Origin: Natronobacterium texcoconense
Lineage (GTDB): Archaea; Halobacteriota; Halobacteria; Halobacteriales; Natrialbaceae
Assembly: GCF_900104065.1 (NCBI RefSeq)
Contig: NZ_FNLC01000004.1
Coordinates: 62,001-126,000 of the forward strand
DNA length: 64,000 nucleotides
Direction of reading: 5' to 3'
The notes under the pieces: model-generated
Database searches by the model: none
Seen by the model: the letters and a program-made list of their open reading frames with translations, nothing else
Told to the model about the DNA's origin: nothing
Part shown: positions 50,636 to 59,723 of the stretch, piece by piece
Numbering within the stretch: the first letter of the stretch is position 1
Layout: every line of letters begins with the position of its first letter
Position numbers and translations under genes: made by a program

Positions 50636-51321
50636 ACGGCGACGACCCCTCCCGTGGCCCGTCCATTCGTCGCCGTACGCTGCTCGGCGTCGTCGCCGGC
50701 TCGACTACCGCCCTCGCGGGCTGTATGGCCGACTCCGAGTACGAGATCGGCGCTGTCGAGACCCACTCGAGTCCGGACGAGTTGCTCTCGTTCGATCTGG
50801 ACGTACTGGATCCGGAGATCCGGGTCGATTCACCCGGCGTGATCGAACTTACTACCGAGAACGACGGTGACGAGCAACTCGAGATCGCGAGTCGAGGCGT
50901 TCGACCGTACGGTATCCTCGAGTTACGTGGTGAGCCGGAGGGGTATCCGGGCGAAGCACGGATCCGCCTGTGGAGCGACGAGTACGAGGAAAGCGACCAC
51001 GTCGACGTCCGTCCCAGCGGGATGGGTCTCGACGGTGAGGAACTCATCATGACGCTTTCACCCGGCGAAACGACGTCGTTCGCGTACGAGATTCACGGCG
51101 ACGATATCGGGCCGACCGGCACGTACGAACTCGCCGCTGGGCTCGGCAACGAGGATATCGTCACGTATCGACGTCCGGACGGGACGAACGACGAGGAGAC
51201 GGGAACTGGCGAGTCCGAGAACGAGGAAAACGAGGAGGACGGGAGCAGGGTGGCTGGAACTGGCGTTACTCCTCGAATCGAAGTCACGGTCGACTCTCGG
51301 AGTCGGATTCCGTTCCGCTGA
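50632..51321 (+). CDS. Tat-exported lipoprotein linked to ABC-2 transporter
   Basis: A 229-residue protein. MNGDDPSRGPSIRRRTLLGV has twin arginines, then ALAGC supplies the lipobox (Cys near 32). The mature part is a beta-rich domain (SPGVIELTTENDGDEQLEIA, LSPGETTSFAYEIHGD near 70-170), immunoglobulin-like in look, then an acidic low-complexity tail (NDEETGTGESENEENEEDGS). Four-base overlap with the ATPase gene argues it is part of the transporter system, perhaps as an accessory surface domain. Role is inference. Confidence 0.75.
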   Translation: MNGDDPSRGPSIRRRTLLGVVAGSTTALAGCMADSEYEIGAVETHSSPDELLSFDLDVLDPEIRVDSPGVIELTTENDGDEQLEIASRGVRPYGILELRGEPEGYPGEARIRLWSDEYEESDHVDVRPSGMGLDGEELIMTLSPGETTSFAYEIHGDDIGPTGTYELAAGLGNEDIVTYRRPDGTNDEETGTGESENEENEEDGSRVAGTGVTPRIEVTVDSRSRIPFR

Positions 51322-51327
51322 GTCGTG

Positions 51328-52539
51328 TTAGGCCAGTACGTCGACCTCGTAGCCGGCCTCCCGGAGGTCGGCGAGGAACTCCTCGACGTGTTCGGGGCCG
51401 CGCATCTCGAGTTCGATCTCGACTTCGGCGTCGTTCAGTTCGACGCCGCGGGAGGTCCGGTCGTGGTGGATCGCGTAGATGTTCGCCTGGTGAGCGGTAA
51501 AGATATCGAGCAGTCCTTCCAGGGCACCCGGCTGGTCGGTCAGGACGGTCCGGATCTTCAGGTAGCGGCCGGTCTCGAGCAGTCCGCGGACGATGACGTT
51601 GCTGAGCGTGTTGAGGTCGATGTTGCCGCCACAGATCGCCGGGACGATCGTCTCGTCCTCGTCGTAGTCGAACCTCTCGAAGAGGACGGCTGCGAGCGGG
51701 ACCGCGCCCGCACCCTCGACGACCGTCTTCGAGCGCTCGAGCAGGTGGACGATGGTCATGGCGATTTCGGGATCGGAGACGGTGACGACCTCGTCGACGC
51801 GCTCCTGAATGTGCGGGAACGTCTGCTCGCCGACGCTGCGGGTGGCGATCCCGTCGGCGATCGTGTCCACCCCGTCTATCGTCACTCGCTCGCCTTTCTC
51901 GAGGGAGGGGGCGGCACTGGAAGCACCCTCGGCCTGGACGCCGACGACGCGTACGTCGGGCTTTTTCCCCTTGATCGCCGTCGCGATCCCGCTGATGAGG
52001 CCGCCACCGCCGATCGGAACGACGACGGTCTCGACGTCCGGACAGTCCTCTAGAATCTCGAGGCCGATCGTCCCCTGGCCGGCCATCACGTCCTCGTCGT
52101 CGAAGGCGTGGAGGTAGGTCATCCCCTCCTCGCGTTCGATCTCGTGGGCGCGCTCTGCGGCCTCGTTGTAGTCGCTGCCCTCGAGGACGACCTCCGCGCC
52201 GTAGTTTCTGGTCGCTTTCACCTTCGAGATCGGCGCGTGTTTGGGCATGACGATCGTTGAGTCGACGCCCGCGCGACTGGCTGCGAGTGCGACGCCCTGG
52301 GCGTGGTTGCCCGCGCTCGCGGTGACGACGCCGGCTTCTTTCTGCTCTTCGGAGAGCGTCGCGATCCTGTTCGTCGCGCCACGGATCTTGAAGGCGCCCG
52401 TCCGCTGGAAGTTCTCCAGTTTCAGGTGGACCTCCGCGCCGGTCATCGAAGAGTAGGTGTGTGAGTAGTCCAGTGGCGTGTGCCGGGCAGTCTCCCGTAC
52501 CCGTTCGCGTGCTTCGAGAACGTCCGAGAGTTCGATCAT
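51328..52539 (-). CDS. ilvA: Threonine ammonia-lyase (threonine deaminase)
   Basis: PLP enzyme making 2-oxobutanoate from threonine. The 403-residue protein has the PLP lysine in KLENFQRTGAFKIRGATNRI near 35-54, the phosphate loop VPIGGGGLISGIATAIK near 173-189, and a C-terminal ACT domain (about 325-400, with VLTDQPGALEGLLDIFTAH), the allosteric site. A single ACT domain indicates the simple-regulated form. A TATA-like AACAATATTACG lies about 27-38 bases before the start. Its product links to isoleucine synthesis. Confidence 0.93.
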   Translation of the reverse strand: MIELSDVLEARERVRETARHTPLDYSHTYSSMTGAEVHLKLENFQRTGAFKIRGATNRIATLSEEQKEAGVVTASAGNHAQGVALAASRAGVDSTIVMPKHAPISKVKATRNYGAEVVLEGSDYNEAAERAHEIEREEGMTYLHAFDDEDVMAGQGTIGLEILEDCPDVETVVVPIGGGGLISGIATAIKGKKPDVRVVGVQAEGASSAAPSLEKGERVTIDGVDTIADGIATRSVGEQTFPHIQERVDEVVTVSDPEIAMTIVHLLERSKTVVEGAGAVPLAAVLFERFDYDEDETIVPAICGGNIDLNTLSNVIVRGLLETGRYLKIRTVLTDQPGALEGLLDIFTAHQANIYAIHHDRTSRGVELNDAEVEIELEMRGPEHVEEFLADLREAGYEVDVLA

Positions 52540-52619
52540 ACGTCCGACTATTCGCCGGGTCTCGTAATATTGTTGGGATCACATCCGGATAGTCCAGCCG
52601 GTATGGATGTTATGACAGG

Positions 52620-52710
52620 AAAGTGCTGCCGGGTGCAGGCAGCACGACAGGGAATACACGGCGTGTGACGTGCGACTGTAGACGGGAACGGAGAGACCAT
52701 AAAACCCACC
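52620..52710 (-). ncRNA. Candidate small RNA locus upstream of ilvA
   Basis: On the minus strand GGAGGGGTGGGTTTTATGG (about 52695-52713) looks like a promoter with TATA-like TTTTATGG; about 60 bases later a strong hairpin GTGCTGCC / GGCAGCAC at 52623-52645 is followed by TTTCC. ilvA has its own TATA box nearer its start, so this could be a separate short transcript. No ORF fits. The call is tentative. Confidence 0.3.
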
Positions 52711-52757
52711 CCTCCGGACCGAAAGTGAAAGTGCAAGAAGGCGCCGGGATGAAACCT

Positions 52758-52790
52758 CCGTCAGACGGTCGACAGACGATCGACTGACGG
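52758..52790 (-). terminator. Hairpin after GGCT stop
   Basis: CCGTCAG / CTGACGG with an inner TCGA / TCGA pairing lies four bases past the stop of the minus-strand GGCT gene. Confidence 0.4.
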
Positions 52791-52793
52791 TCG

Positions 52794-53207
52794 TCATTCG
52801 CGACTCGATAGCACGATTTCGTCCTCGCGAACCACGCGACGAACCCGCTCGAGGAGGGGACCATCACCCGGCCAGTCGATCCGGTCGTCGACTCCGAGAC
52901 GGGCCGGATCGCCGACGTAGACGAAGGCTTCGTCGTCACGCCCGGAATACGGGACCGTAACCCGAACGTATAGTCCGTCTTCGACCCCCTCGTATCGATC
53001 CAGGCGCTCGAGTCCCACCTCGTCGACCGCCAGTACCCGTCCGTCGACGCTTCCACCCGGTGCAAGCGTCGGATAGCGGCCGTCGACGCGGTGTACCCCC
53101 TCGAGCGTGGCCGTCTCCTCGAGAGCGTACTCCGCTGTTGGATGCCCCTCGAGGACGGTCTGGACCCGGTCGGGATCGGTCAGTGTTCCGTAGACGAAGA
53201 CGTACAC
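52794..53207 (-). CDS. Gamma-glutamylcyclotransferase-like (GGCT/AIG2) protein
   Basis: A 137-residue protein beginning MYVFVYGTLTDPDRVQTVL, the YGTL element of the fold. GRVLAVDEVGLERLDRYEGV near 56-75 supplies the conserved Leu/Asp and Glu region; the catalytic Glu likely lies in DRYEGVEDG. YVGDPARLGVDD near 98 is a haloarchaeal variation. Small members may degrade gamma-glutamyl amines or act on unknown small peptides. Confidence 0.85.
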   Translation of the reverse strand: MYVFVYGTLTDPDRVQTVLEGHPTAEYALEETATLEGVHRVDGRYPTLAPGGSVDGRVLAVDEVGLERLDRYEGVEDGLYVRVTVPYSGRDDEAFVYVGDPARLGVDDRIDWPGDGPLLERVRRVVREDEIVLSSRE

Positions 53208-53337
53208 GCGCGTTCGTCGGACGGCCGGTTACTTTTGTTCGACGATGTTTCGGTGGTCTCCCGGGCCATCATTCGGCGGCCGTTAATTCACTCTCTAATA
53301 CACAAAACATTTATAATATCTCTCGAGACACAGGTTC

Positions 53338-54402
53338 ATGAATCGCGAGCTAGCCCTGAGTGGTGCCGCGTTCGTCGTCGTGGCCCTTGCACTCGCGACG
53401 CTTGCCCTCTCCGGTGCGGTCGCCGACCCCGCAGAACCCGATACGGCGGCCGAACTCGACGGTCACGCGTCGCTGCTCGAGGTAACGATCGCTGCCGACG
53501 AGGTGTCGGGCGAGACGGTTGCACTCGAGGTCGACAGCCACCTCCAGCACCACGGCGGCCCGGTATCGAACGTGACGATCGTCCATCGAGCCACCGATAC
53601 GGAAACGGGACTCGTCGAGGAGACGACCGACCACGAGGTCGGCACGCTCGATGGCGAAGTCGAGACGACGGCTACTGCGACAGTCGACGTTCCTCGAGAC
53701 GGATCGTACGAGGTCGAGACGTTCGTCTACGTCGACGGGACACGGACGGAATCGACCAGCCACCGCGTCTCCGGCGTCGACGCGCTGACGCCGGCCTACG
53801 CCGATAGCTCCGTCGAGTTCCACCGCTTCGGCGACGGGGGCGTACTCGCCGACGTCCCCGCGATCGAGTACTCGGTCGCGGACGCGAGCGACGGTGGGGC
53901 GACTCTCGAGGTGACGAGCTATCTCACGAACGAGGGCGACGAGAGAGCCACCGATCTCGAGGTCGAGTTGAAGGCTCGGCAGGCCGGTTCGAACGTCGTC
54001 GCGGACGCCAGCACGGTCTCCGTGCCGGCGGTTCAGCCCGGCGAGACCGTCACGCCAGCGGCCGAACTCGAGGTCTCCGACGAGTACGAGTACTACCTCG
54101 ATGCCGTCCTCTGGCTCGACGGGACGATCGTCGAGACCGACCGGGCACTCGCCGACCTGCGTCCGGACGGCGAGGACGGCGAGTCGTCGTTCGAGACGGC
54201 CGACTTCGAGGACGACGACGGCGGATTCGAGACGGTCGAAGAGGACGCCGGACCCACCAGAGGACCGGTAGACGACGACGGCGCCGGCGACGACGTAGCG
54301 GACCAGGGTGACGGAACGCCCGGCTTCAGCATCGTTCTCACGACGATTGCAGTGATCGCGGCGATAGTTGCGCTCGCAGTGACACGAACCAGAAAGCCAT
54401 GA
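53338..54402 (+). CDS. PGF-CTERM surface protein with two beta domains
   Basis: A 354-residue exported protein. Residues 1-28 form a signal peptide (ALSGAAFVVVALALATLALS); two beta-sandwich-like halves follow (about 38-155 and 165-270), then an acidic low-complexity linker (about 278-325), and the C-terminus TPGFSIVLTTIAVIAAIVAL followed by AVTRTRKP. PGF, a hydrophobic helix and a basic end are the archaeosortase ArtA recognition signal, so the protein should be cleaved and lipid-anchored at the cell surface. It overlaps the next gene by four bases. Confidence 0.85.
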   Translation: MNRELALSGAAFVVVALALATLALSGAVADPAEPDTAAELDGHASLLEVTIAADEVSGETVALEVDSHLQHHGGPVSNVTIVHRATDTETGLVEETTDHEVGTLDGEVETTATATVDVPRDGSYEVETFVYVDGTRTESTSHRVSGVDALTPAYADSSVEFHRFGDGGVLADVPAIEYSVADASDGGATLEVTSYLTNEGDERATDLEVELKARQAGSNVVADASTVSVPAVQPGETVTPAAELEVSDEYEYYLDAVLWLDGTIVETDRALADLRPDGEDGESSFETADFEDDDGGFETVEEDAGPTRGPVDDDGAGDDVADQGDGTPGFSIVLTTIAVIAAIVALAVTRTRKP

Positions 54403-54737
54403 CCGATACGACACCACCAGCAGAGACGACCGAATCGACCACGGAATCGTTCACCGACGCCGAGCAGCTACCGGACGAACCGCCGGAACCGATCGACGAG
54501 GACGGCGGCGTCGCCCTCGAGCCGACGAGGGTCAGGCGATACCTCGCCTGGGGCGGGCTCGCCGTCTGTTCGCTCCTCGCGCTCGTCGCGACAGTCCAGT
54601 TCTACGGGAGCGTCACGTCTGCGATCGATCTCTGGGTGGCCGATCGCTACCAGCCGCTGATGCAGGCGGCGTTCAACCTCGTCGTGTTGCTCGGCTCGCT
54701 CGTCGGCATCTCGCTCGTCGTCCGAGAACTCAGCTGA
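54399..54737 (+). CDS. Small membrane protein coupled to PGF-CTERM gene
   Basis: A 112-residue protein with an acidic, disordered N-terminal half (Thr/Glu/Pro/Asp-rich, about 1-48) and two hydrophobic helices (about 52-72 and 88-108). The four-base overlap with the surface-protein gene indicates translation coupling. It may sit in the membrane beside the anchored protein. No family function. Confidence 0.7.
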   Translation: MTDTTPPAETTESTTESFTDAEQLPDEPPEPIDEDGGVALEPTRVRRYLAWGGLAVCSLLALVATVQFYGSVTSAIDLWVADRYQPLMQAAFNLVVLLGSLVGISLVVRELS

Positions 54738-54765
54738 ATCGAAAAAAGCCGAACCGAGAACTGTT

Positions 54766-55914
54766 TTATCGATCCTCGAGCGGGACGAACTCCTCGCTCT
54801 CGGGACCCGTGTAACGTCCGCGTGGGCGAATGAGACGATTATCCTCCTGGTACTCGAGGACGTGGGCGATCCAGCCGCCGGCGCGACTCATCGCGAAGAT
54901 GGGCGTATACATGTCGAACGGGATGCCCAGCTGATAGTAGACCGAGCCGGAGTAGAAGTCGACGTTCGGGGCGATGCCCTTCTCGACGAGGCCTTTCTCT
55001 TCGGTGAGGTAGTCTTCGATCGTCGTCGTGATGTCGTACCACTTGTCGTCGCCGTTCGCGGCGAGTTCCTCGAGTCGGCTCTGGAGGATCTTCGCGCGTG
55101 GGTCCTTGACGTTGTAGACGCGGTGGCCGAAGCCGGGGATGCGTCGACCTGCGTCGGTAGCCTCTTCGACCCACTCGAGCGGGTCCTTGCCGCTGTCGTC
55201 GATCTCTATCAGCACTTCCATGACGTCCTGGTTCGCGCCGCCGTGGAGCGGCCCGGAGAGTGCTGCGACGCCGCCGGTGACGGCGCTGTAGATGTCGGCC
55301 ATCGTCGAGCCGATCACCATCGAGGTAAACGTCGAGGCGTTGAGTCCGTGGTCGGCGTGCAGGATGAGTGCCTGGTCGAAGGTTTCGGCGGCGACGTCGT
55401 CCGGCTGTTCGCCGGTCAGCATGTAGAGGAAGTTTGCGGCGAGTCCAAGGTCGGGGTCGGGATCGACCGGCTCCTCGCCGAGCCGATAGCGTTCGAAAGC
55501 CGCGAGCGCGGTCGGGATTTTGGCGGTGATGCGTCGACCTTTGCGAAGCGTCGCCTCGAGGTCGTCCGGATCGACGTCGGCTTCGGGTTCGTAGGCCGAG
55601 AACATCGAGACTGCGGTCCGGAGCGCGGCCATCGGCCGTTCGTCGGCGTCGGCGAGTCGCTCCATCGTCGCGAGCACGTCGTCGTCGACCTCGCGTTCGG
55701 TCGCCATCGCGTCGGCAAACTCCGTGAGTTCGTCTTCCGTCGGGAGCTGGCCGTGCCAGAGAAGATAGAGGACTTCCTCGTAACTCGCGCCGCGGGCGAG
55801 TTCCTCGATAGGATACCCTCGATAGATCAGGCGCCCTTCGTCACCGTCGATCGAGCTCAGATCGGACTCTGCGACCAGAACACCCTCCAGCCCTTTCTTG
55901 AGGTCGTTTGCCAT
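54766..55914 (-). CDS. citZ: Citrate synthase
   Basis: Condenses oxaloacetate and acetyl-CoA, the first TCA step. The 382-residue protein has the catalytic residues in order: HADHGLNASTFTSM near 187-200, GPLHGGANQDVMEVLIEIDD near 222-241 (His), PGFGHRVYNVKDPRA near 262-276 (His), and VDFYSGSVYYQLGIP near 316-330 (Asp). The N-terminus MANDLKKGLEGVLVAESD is the family's; the frame extends 47 codons upstream without likeness, so ATG 55914 is used. It has the length of the archaeal/Gram-positive CitZ type. Confidence 0.95.
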   Translation of the reverse strand: MANDLKKGLEGVLVAESDLSSIDGDEGRLIYRGYPIEELARGASYEEVLYLLWHGQLPTEDELTEFADAMATEREVDDDVLATMERLADADERPMAALRTAVSMFSAYEPEADVDPDDLEATLRKGRRITAKIPTALAAFERYRLGEEPVDPDPDLGLAANFLYMLTGEQPDDVAAETFDQALILHADHGLNASTFTSMVIGSTMADIYSAVTGGVAALSGPLHGGANQDVMEVLIEIDDSGKDPLEWVEEATDAGRRIPGFGHRVYNVKDPRAKILQSRLEELAANGDDKWYDITTTIEDYLTEEKGLVEKGIAPNVDFYSGSVYYQLGIPFDMYTPIFAMSRAGGWIAHVLEYQEDNRLIRPRGRYTGPESEEFVPLEDR

Positions 55915-56043
55915 GATTTTACCTTTCCGTCGCCCATGGAAAAGCATTATCGTTTCCCTCGTCGGCTGGGATGAACACCGGTGGTACGTCGGGTTCGGAC
56001 AGCGAACGCTCGCCAAGTGTACGTCGGTCGGTCGACGAAAATG

Positions 56044-56126
56044 TATAGTAGCCACTGCAAGTCAATGCACACCTGATCGCACGACAGCTGTGCGATCAGG
56101 TGTAAATAGTTGCAGTTGTTACTATA
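56044..56126. repeat. 83-base palindromic element (MITE-like)
   Basis: The ends are TATAGTAGCCACTGCAA and TTGCAGTTGTTACTATA (15 of 17 complementary), and the centre is a perfect 14-bp stem ACACCTGATCGCAC / GTGCGATCAGGTGT around a 7-base loop GACAGCT. The two halves differ only by a small bulge region. It lies between citrate synthase and the TRAP genes. Long near-perfect palindromes with TA ends are typical of non-coding mobile elements. Confidence 0.7.
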
Positions 56127-56161
56127 GTTCAGCCGAGTGATCCGGGAAAGCGGGACGACGG

Positions 56162-58345
56162 CTACTTCTGTCGGCCGTTGATTCCCGCAGCCGCGTTCTG
56201 GATCTTCTCGAGCGGCGACGATTCACCGACGGCTGCCTGGGTGAGATAGAGGAACGTCGCGATGGCGAGTGCGCCGAGCTGGAAGTACAGCTCCGGATGC
56301 ACCATCACCATAACGCCGAGCCCGAAGAAGAACCCTCGGAGCGCGTACGCCGGCCACCTGTCGAGGTCGAACCGGTAGTTCAGTCCGTGGATGATTACAA
56401 GCGAGCCCAGCAGGACGATGAATCCAGTGAGCAGGACGCTGGTTCCGAACTCACCACCGTGGTCGACGATTTCGGGGTGGTAGATGAAGGAGAACGGCAG
56501 GACGAACAGTGGCGCGGAGATCTTGATCGCCTCGAAACAGGTCCGCCAGAAGTTCGAGCCGGCGATCCCGGTCGCCACCGCGACACACGTCGCGATCGGC
56601 GGTGTCAGCCCCGCCAGGATCGCTGCGTAGAACACGAAGAAGTGGCCGGCGAACTCGGGCAGGAAGAACTGGTTGACCAGCGTCGGCGCGATCAGGATCG
56701 CGACGATCGTGTACGCGGCCGTCGTCGGCATCCCCAGCCCGAGGATGATACAGATGACCATCGCCATCAGCGCCGCGATGATCAACACGCCACCCGAGAG
56801 ATCCATCAGGGTCAACGAGAGCGCGCCCGGGACGCCGGTCGCCATCAGGATGTCGACGACGCCGTTGATCGCCGCCAGGATGACAGCAACCGGCGCGAGG
56901 ACGACGACCCCCTCGCGGAACCCGTTGAACGTCTGTTTGAGGCCGCCGACGAACGCCCAGAACGCCCGGCGGACGTCCGCACTGTCGTACACTTCTTTGG
57001 CCACCGGAACGGTGATTCCGAGCACTGCCATACTGACGACAGTCCAGAACGCCGAGGTACCGACGGTGAACTGGAGAATACCCAACAGGTAGACGAGCAG
57101 GATCAGCGGAATACCGAACTTGAGCCCCTCGAGTGCCAGTTCGAGCGTCTCGAGTTTTTCGTCGAAGATTTCGTCCATGTTCGGCTCCTCGATCTGTGGG
57201 GCGGCCGCGTAGTGGACGGCGACGAAGATGACGACCATCAGGATCGCCGCGGGAATGAGTCCGGCGACGATGACGTCGAAGTACGACGAACCCGGAACGA
57301 ACTGAGCCATGACGAACGCGCCAGCGCCCATGACGGGCGGGAGCACCTGCCCGGAGGTCGAAGCGACGGATTCGATTCCGCCGGCCGTCGCGGGCTTGAC
57401 GCCGCTCTTTTTCATCATCGGGATCGTAAAGGAGCCGGTCATGCCGGCGTTTGCGGTCTGGCTGCCGTTGACCGAGCCGATGACGGCACTCGCGATCACT
57501 GCCGTCTGTGCGACGCCGGAGTCGAGGTACTTCCCGGTGCGCGTCGCCGCACGAAGAATCAGGTCGAACGCGCCGTAGGCTTTCAGCATTCCTGCATACA
57601 GCAAGAACAGCGCGATCCACGCTGCCGTCAGCTGGGTCAGGAAGCCGAAGAAGCCGTCCATCGTCATCACGAGGATTCGGAACAGCCGATCGAAGCCGAT
57701 CCCGGTGTGTCCGAGCGTTCCGGGAATGAGGTAGCCGAAATAGCCGTATGCGATTCCAGCGAGCAAGACTGCGAGGAACGTGATACCGAAGGCTCGCCAC
57801 GTGATGTAGATCATCACGAGCGTAAACAGGAGGGCCACTACGAGCTCCGGTTGCGTGATATACCCTCGCTGGGTGAGCTCGAGCGCGTTGACGTAAGCGT
57901 AGGCCGTGGTCGGGACTGTCAGGAGGATGACGACGAGCAACAGGCCTGTATCTCCCAGATTGTCACGCGAGAACAGTGCCTTGAGATCGGTGAGGAAGAA
58001 CCGATTCCCGCCGTCGACGCGGTTTATCATCTCGTAGAACGCGTACAGCACGATGATTCCGCCGAGGAATCCTGCACCGAATCGTGCACGTGAGGGAGCA
58101 CTCCCGGTAACCGCACCCCGGAGGTACGCCATCCACATGATGTACCCCCAGAATACGATCGAAAAGACTGCGAGGAAATTCCAGAGCGTCGCCTTCTCTT
58201 TGAGGCTTTCTTTCGAGAAACTCTCCCGGAGGACGTCTCTGATTGGGCGGTCTGCGAGCGTTTCGTCTACGTCGGTGACGTCCGCCTCGTCGTCCGAGAG
58301 GTCGATCGAGTCGTCGTCGGTATTTGTCGGTGGTTCGTCGTCCAT
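56162..58345 (-). CDS. TRAP transporter fused permease (4TM/12TM type)
   Basis: A 727-residue secondary transporter permease driven by an ion gradient and partnered by a TAXI binding protein. About eighteen hydrophobic segments are present; signature blocks include VNGSQTANAGMTGSFTIPMM near 294-313, MKKSGVKPATAGGIESVAST near 313-332, and GLGMPTTAAYTIVAILIAPT near 538-557. The N-terminal ~50 residues are acidic and Thr-rich. It follows the TAXI gene by 80 bases on the same strand, so the two form an operon. A close paralogue occupies 62707-64000. Substrate likely a small acid, not determinable. Confidence 0.92.
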   Translation of the reverse strand: MDDEPPTNTDDDSIDLSDDEADVTDVDETLADRPIRDVLRESFSKESLKEKATLWNFLAVFSIVFWGYIMWMAYLRGAVTGSAPSRARFGAGFLGGIIVLYAFYEMINRVDGGNRFFLTDLKALFSRDNLGDTGLLLVVILLTVPTTAYAYVNALELTQRGYITQPELVVALLFTLVMIYITWRAFGITFLAVLLAGIAYGYFGYLIPGTLGHTGIGFDRLFRILVMTMDGFFGFLTQLTAAWIALFLLYAGMLKAYGAFDLILRAATRTGKYLDSGVAQTAVIASAVIGSVNGSQTANAGMTGSFTIPMMKKSGVKPATAGGIESVASTSGQVLPPVMGAGAFVMAQFVPGSSYFDVIVAGLIPAAILMVVIFVAVHYAAAPQIEEPNMDEIFDEKLETLELALEGLKFGIPLILLVYLLGILQFTVGTSAFWTVVSMAVLGITVPVAKEVYDSADVRRAFWAFVGGLKQTFNGFREGVVVLAPVAVILAAINGVVDILMATGVPGALSLTLMDLSGGVLIIAALMAMVICIILGLGMPTTAAYTIVAILIAPTLVNQFFLPEFAGHFFVFYAAILAGLTPPIATCVAVATGIAGSNFWRTCFEAIKISAPLFVLPFSFIYHPEIVDHGGEFGTSVLLTGFIVLLGSLVIIHGLNYRFDLDRWPAYALRGFFFGLGVMVMVHPELYFQLGALAIATFLYLTQAAVGESSPLEKIQNAAAGINGRQK

Positions 58346-58425
58346 TGTTACCTGGTCCCGCTATACAAGCGAGTCGTTAGCATATGGGTCGCGCTCGAAA
58401 CAGTAAGAATCTATTCTTTCGTGCG

Positions 58426-59481
58426 TTACTCGGCGTCGGCTTCGCCCACGCTCCAGCTGTCGTCCCAGACGTCGTTGTCCTGGAAGAACTCGGCTGCACC
58501 TGGGTGAACGTCGACGTCTTCCATGACCGCGTCGGTCATCACTGCTGGATCGTCGTAGTCGAGCGTCGTCGGGTCCGACTCGCGCATCGTGTCGTGGTGC
58601 TCGTGTGCGACTCGCAGCATTTCGTAGACGGCGTCTGGGTGGACGTCGGGGCCGAACGCCCACTGTCCCTGCAGCGCCCAGAAGTCGACTTCGTCGACGC
58701 CGAGTTCGCTGGTGACGTCCTGTTCGTAGCCGTACGGCTCCTTCCGGACGTGGCTCGCACCGTCCATCGACTCGATGGACTCGACGAACTGGTCGTCGGC
58801 CTCGATGGCGTAGAGGTCGCCGCCACTGCGGACGTCGACTTCCTGACACCAGCCGGAGAGGTCGACGCCGTTCGAGCCGTAGAGTGCGAGCGCGTCGACA
58901 CGCCCCTCCTCGACGGCACCGGGGATGTCGTCGGTGTCCTCGTTGTTGATGTCGTTTTCGTCCCAGATGCCGTCCTCGCGGAGGAGCTGTTCGGTCAGCA
59001 GTCGGGTACCGAACCCGGGTTCGATTGGGTAGATCGTGTAGCCGCCGTCACGGAGGTCGGCCGTCGACTCGATGCCGGAGCCGTCCATCGCCACCCAGTG
59101 CATCTCGAGACTCGTGAACAGGAATCCCTGCATGGGCAGGTCGTCGACTGGGTTGTCGGCGAAGTCTTCTTCTCCGTTGAGCGCGGCCGCCCACGAGTTG
59201 TTGTCGACGCCGATAGTGCTGAACTCGTCTTCGTCGTACTCGTACAGGTTCGCGGTCCAGCCTTCGGTCACCTGCACGTCGACCGATAGTTCGTCGCTGT
59301 GTTCCTGTGCGGCACGAGCAAGGGCCTGACCCGCTGCCTGCGTCGAGCTTCCACTCGCGGTTCCGGCAATCGTGATCGTGTGTCCGTCATCGTCACCGAG
59401 ACAGCCGGCGACGCCGACGACGCCCATTGCTGCTGCACCTTTCAGGAAGTTCCGTCTCCCCTGTGTTCCATTACCAGGCAT
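58426..59481 (-). CDS. TAXI-family TRAP transporter solute-binding lipoprotein
   Basis: A 351-residue exported protein. MPGNGTQGRRNFLKGAAAMG has the Tat motif RRNFLKG and a lipobox ending in VAGC (Cys near 27). The mature domain begins TITIAGTASGSSTQAAGQAL, the TAXI glycine/serine substrate loop, and continues to DVDVHPGAAEFFQDNDVWDD. Length and order are normal for the family. It starts the operon with the permease, upstream on the minus strand. It presents the substrate to the permease from outside. Confidence 0.92.
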   Translation of the reverse strand: MPGNGTQGRRNFLKGAAAMGVVGVAGCLGDDDGHTITIAGTASGSSTQAAGQALARAAQEHSDELSVDVQVTEGWTANLYEYDEDEFSTIGVDNNSWAAALNGEEDFADNPVDDLPMQGFLFTSLEMHWVAMDGSGIESTADLRDGGYTIYPIEPGFGTRLLTEQLLREDGIWDENDINNEDTDDIPGAVEEGRVDALALYGSNGVDLSGWCQEVDVRSGGDLYAIEADDQFVESIESMDGASHVRKEPYGYEQDVTSELGVDEVDFWALQGQWAFGPDVHPDAVYEMLRVAHEHHDTMRESDPTTLDYDDPAVMTDAVMEDVDVHPGAAEFFQDNDVWDDSWSVGEADAE

Positions 59482-59723
59482 GTGCCAACTGCTTTCTATC
59501 CCCACTATAAAAAACCATCGTTCTTCATTACAAATTATCTACCGTGTATTATATCCAAAAGAGACATACTGGTACCTCAAACCGTAAATCTCGCATCTAT
59601 AATGATAGCACTATATTATTTATACGAGCACATCATTTTATTAATGTAGTTGCTGTTTCGGCGGATTCCCGTTACTTTCCGGGAACGATACCCTTTTATC
59701 CTGTACTCGGCCAGCTAACGCCG

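Noticed and set aside
55916-56056. Longer N-terminus for citrate synthase
   Set aside because: Extra residues lack family likeness and run into the palindromic element; the standard N-terminus starts at 55914.
56297-58093. 598-codon plus-strand frame in the TRAP permease
   Set aside because: Antisense of a hydrophobic protein gives a charged, Asp/Arg/His-rich product with no start signal.
59544-59723. 60-codon N-terminal extension of the MFS transporter
   Set aside because: The stretch is AT-rich with non-haloarchaeal codon use, and a TATA-like site lies just before the ATG at 59724.
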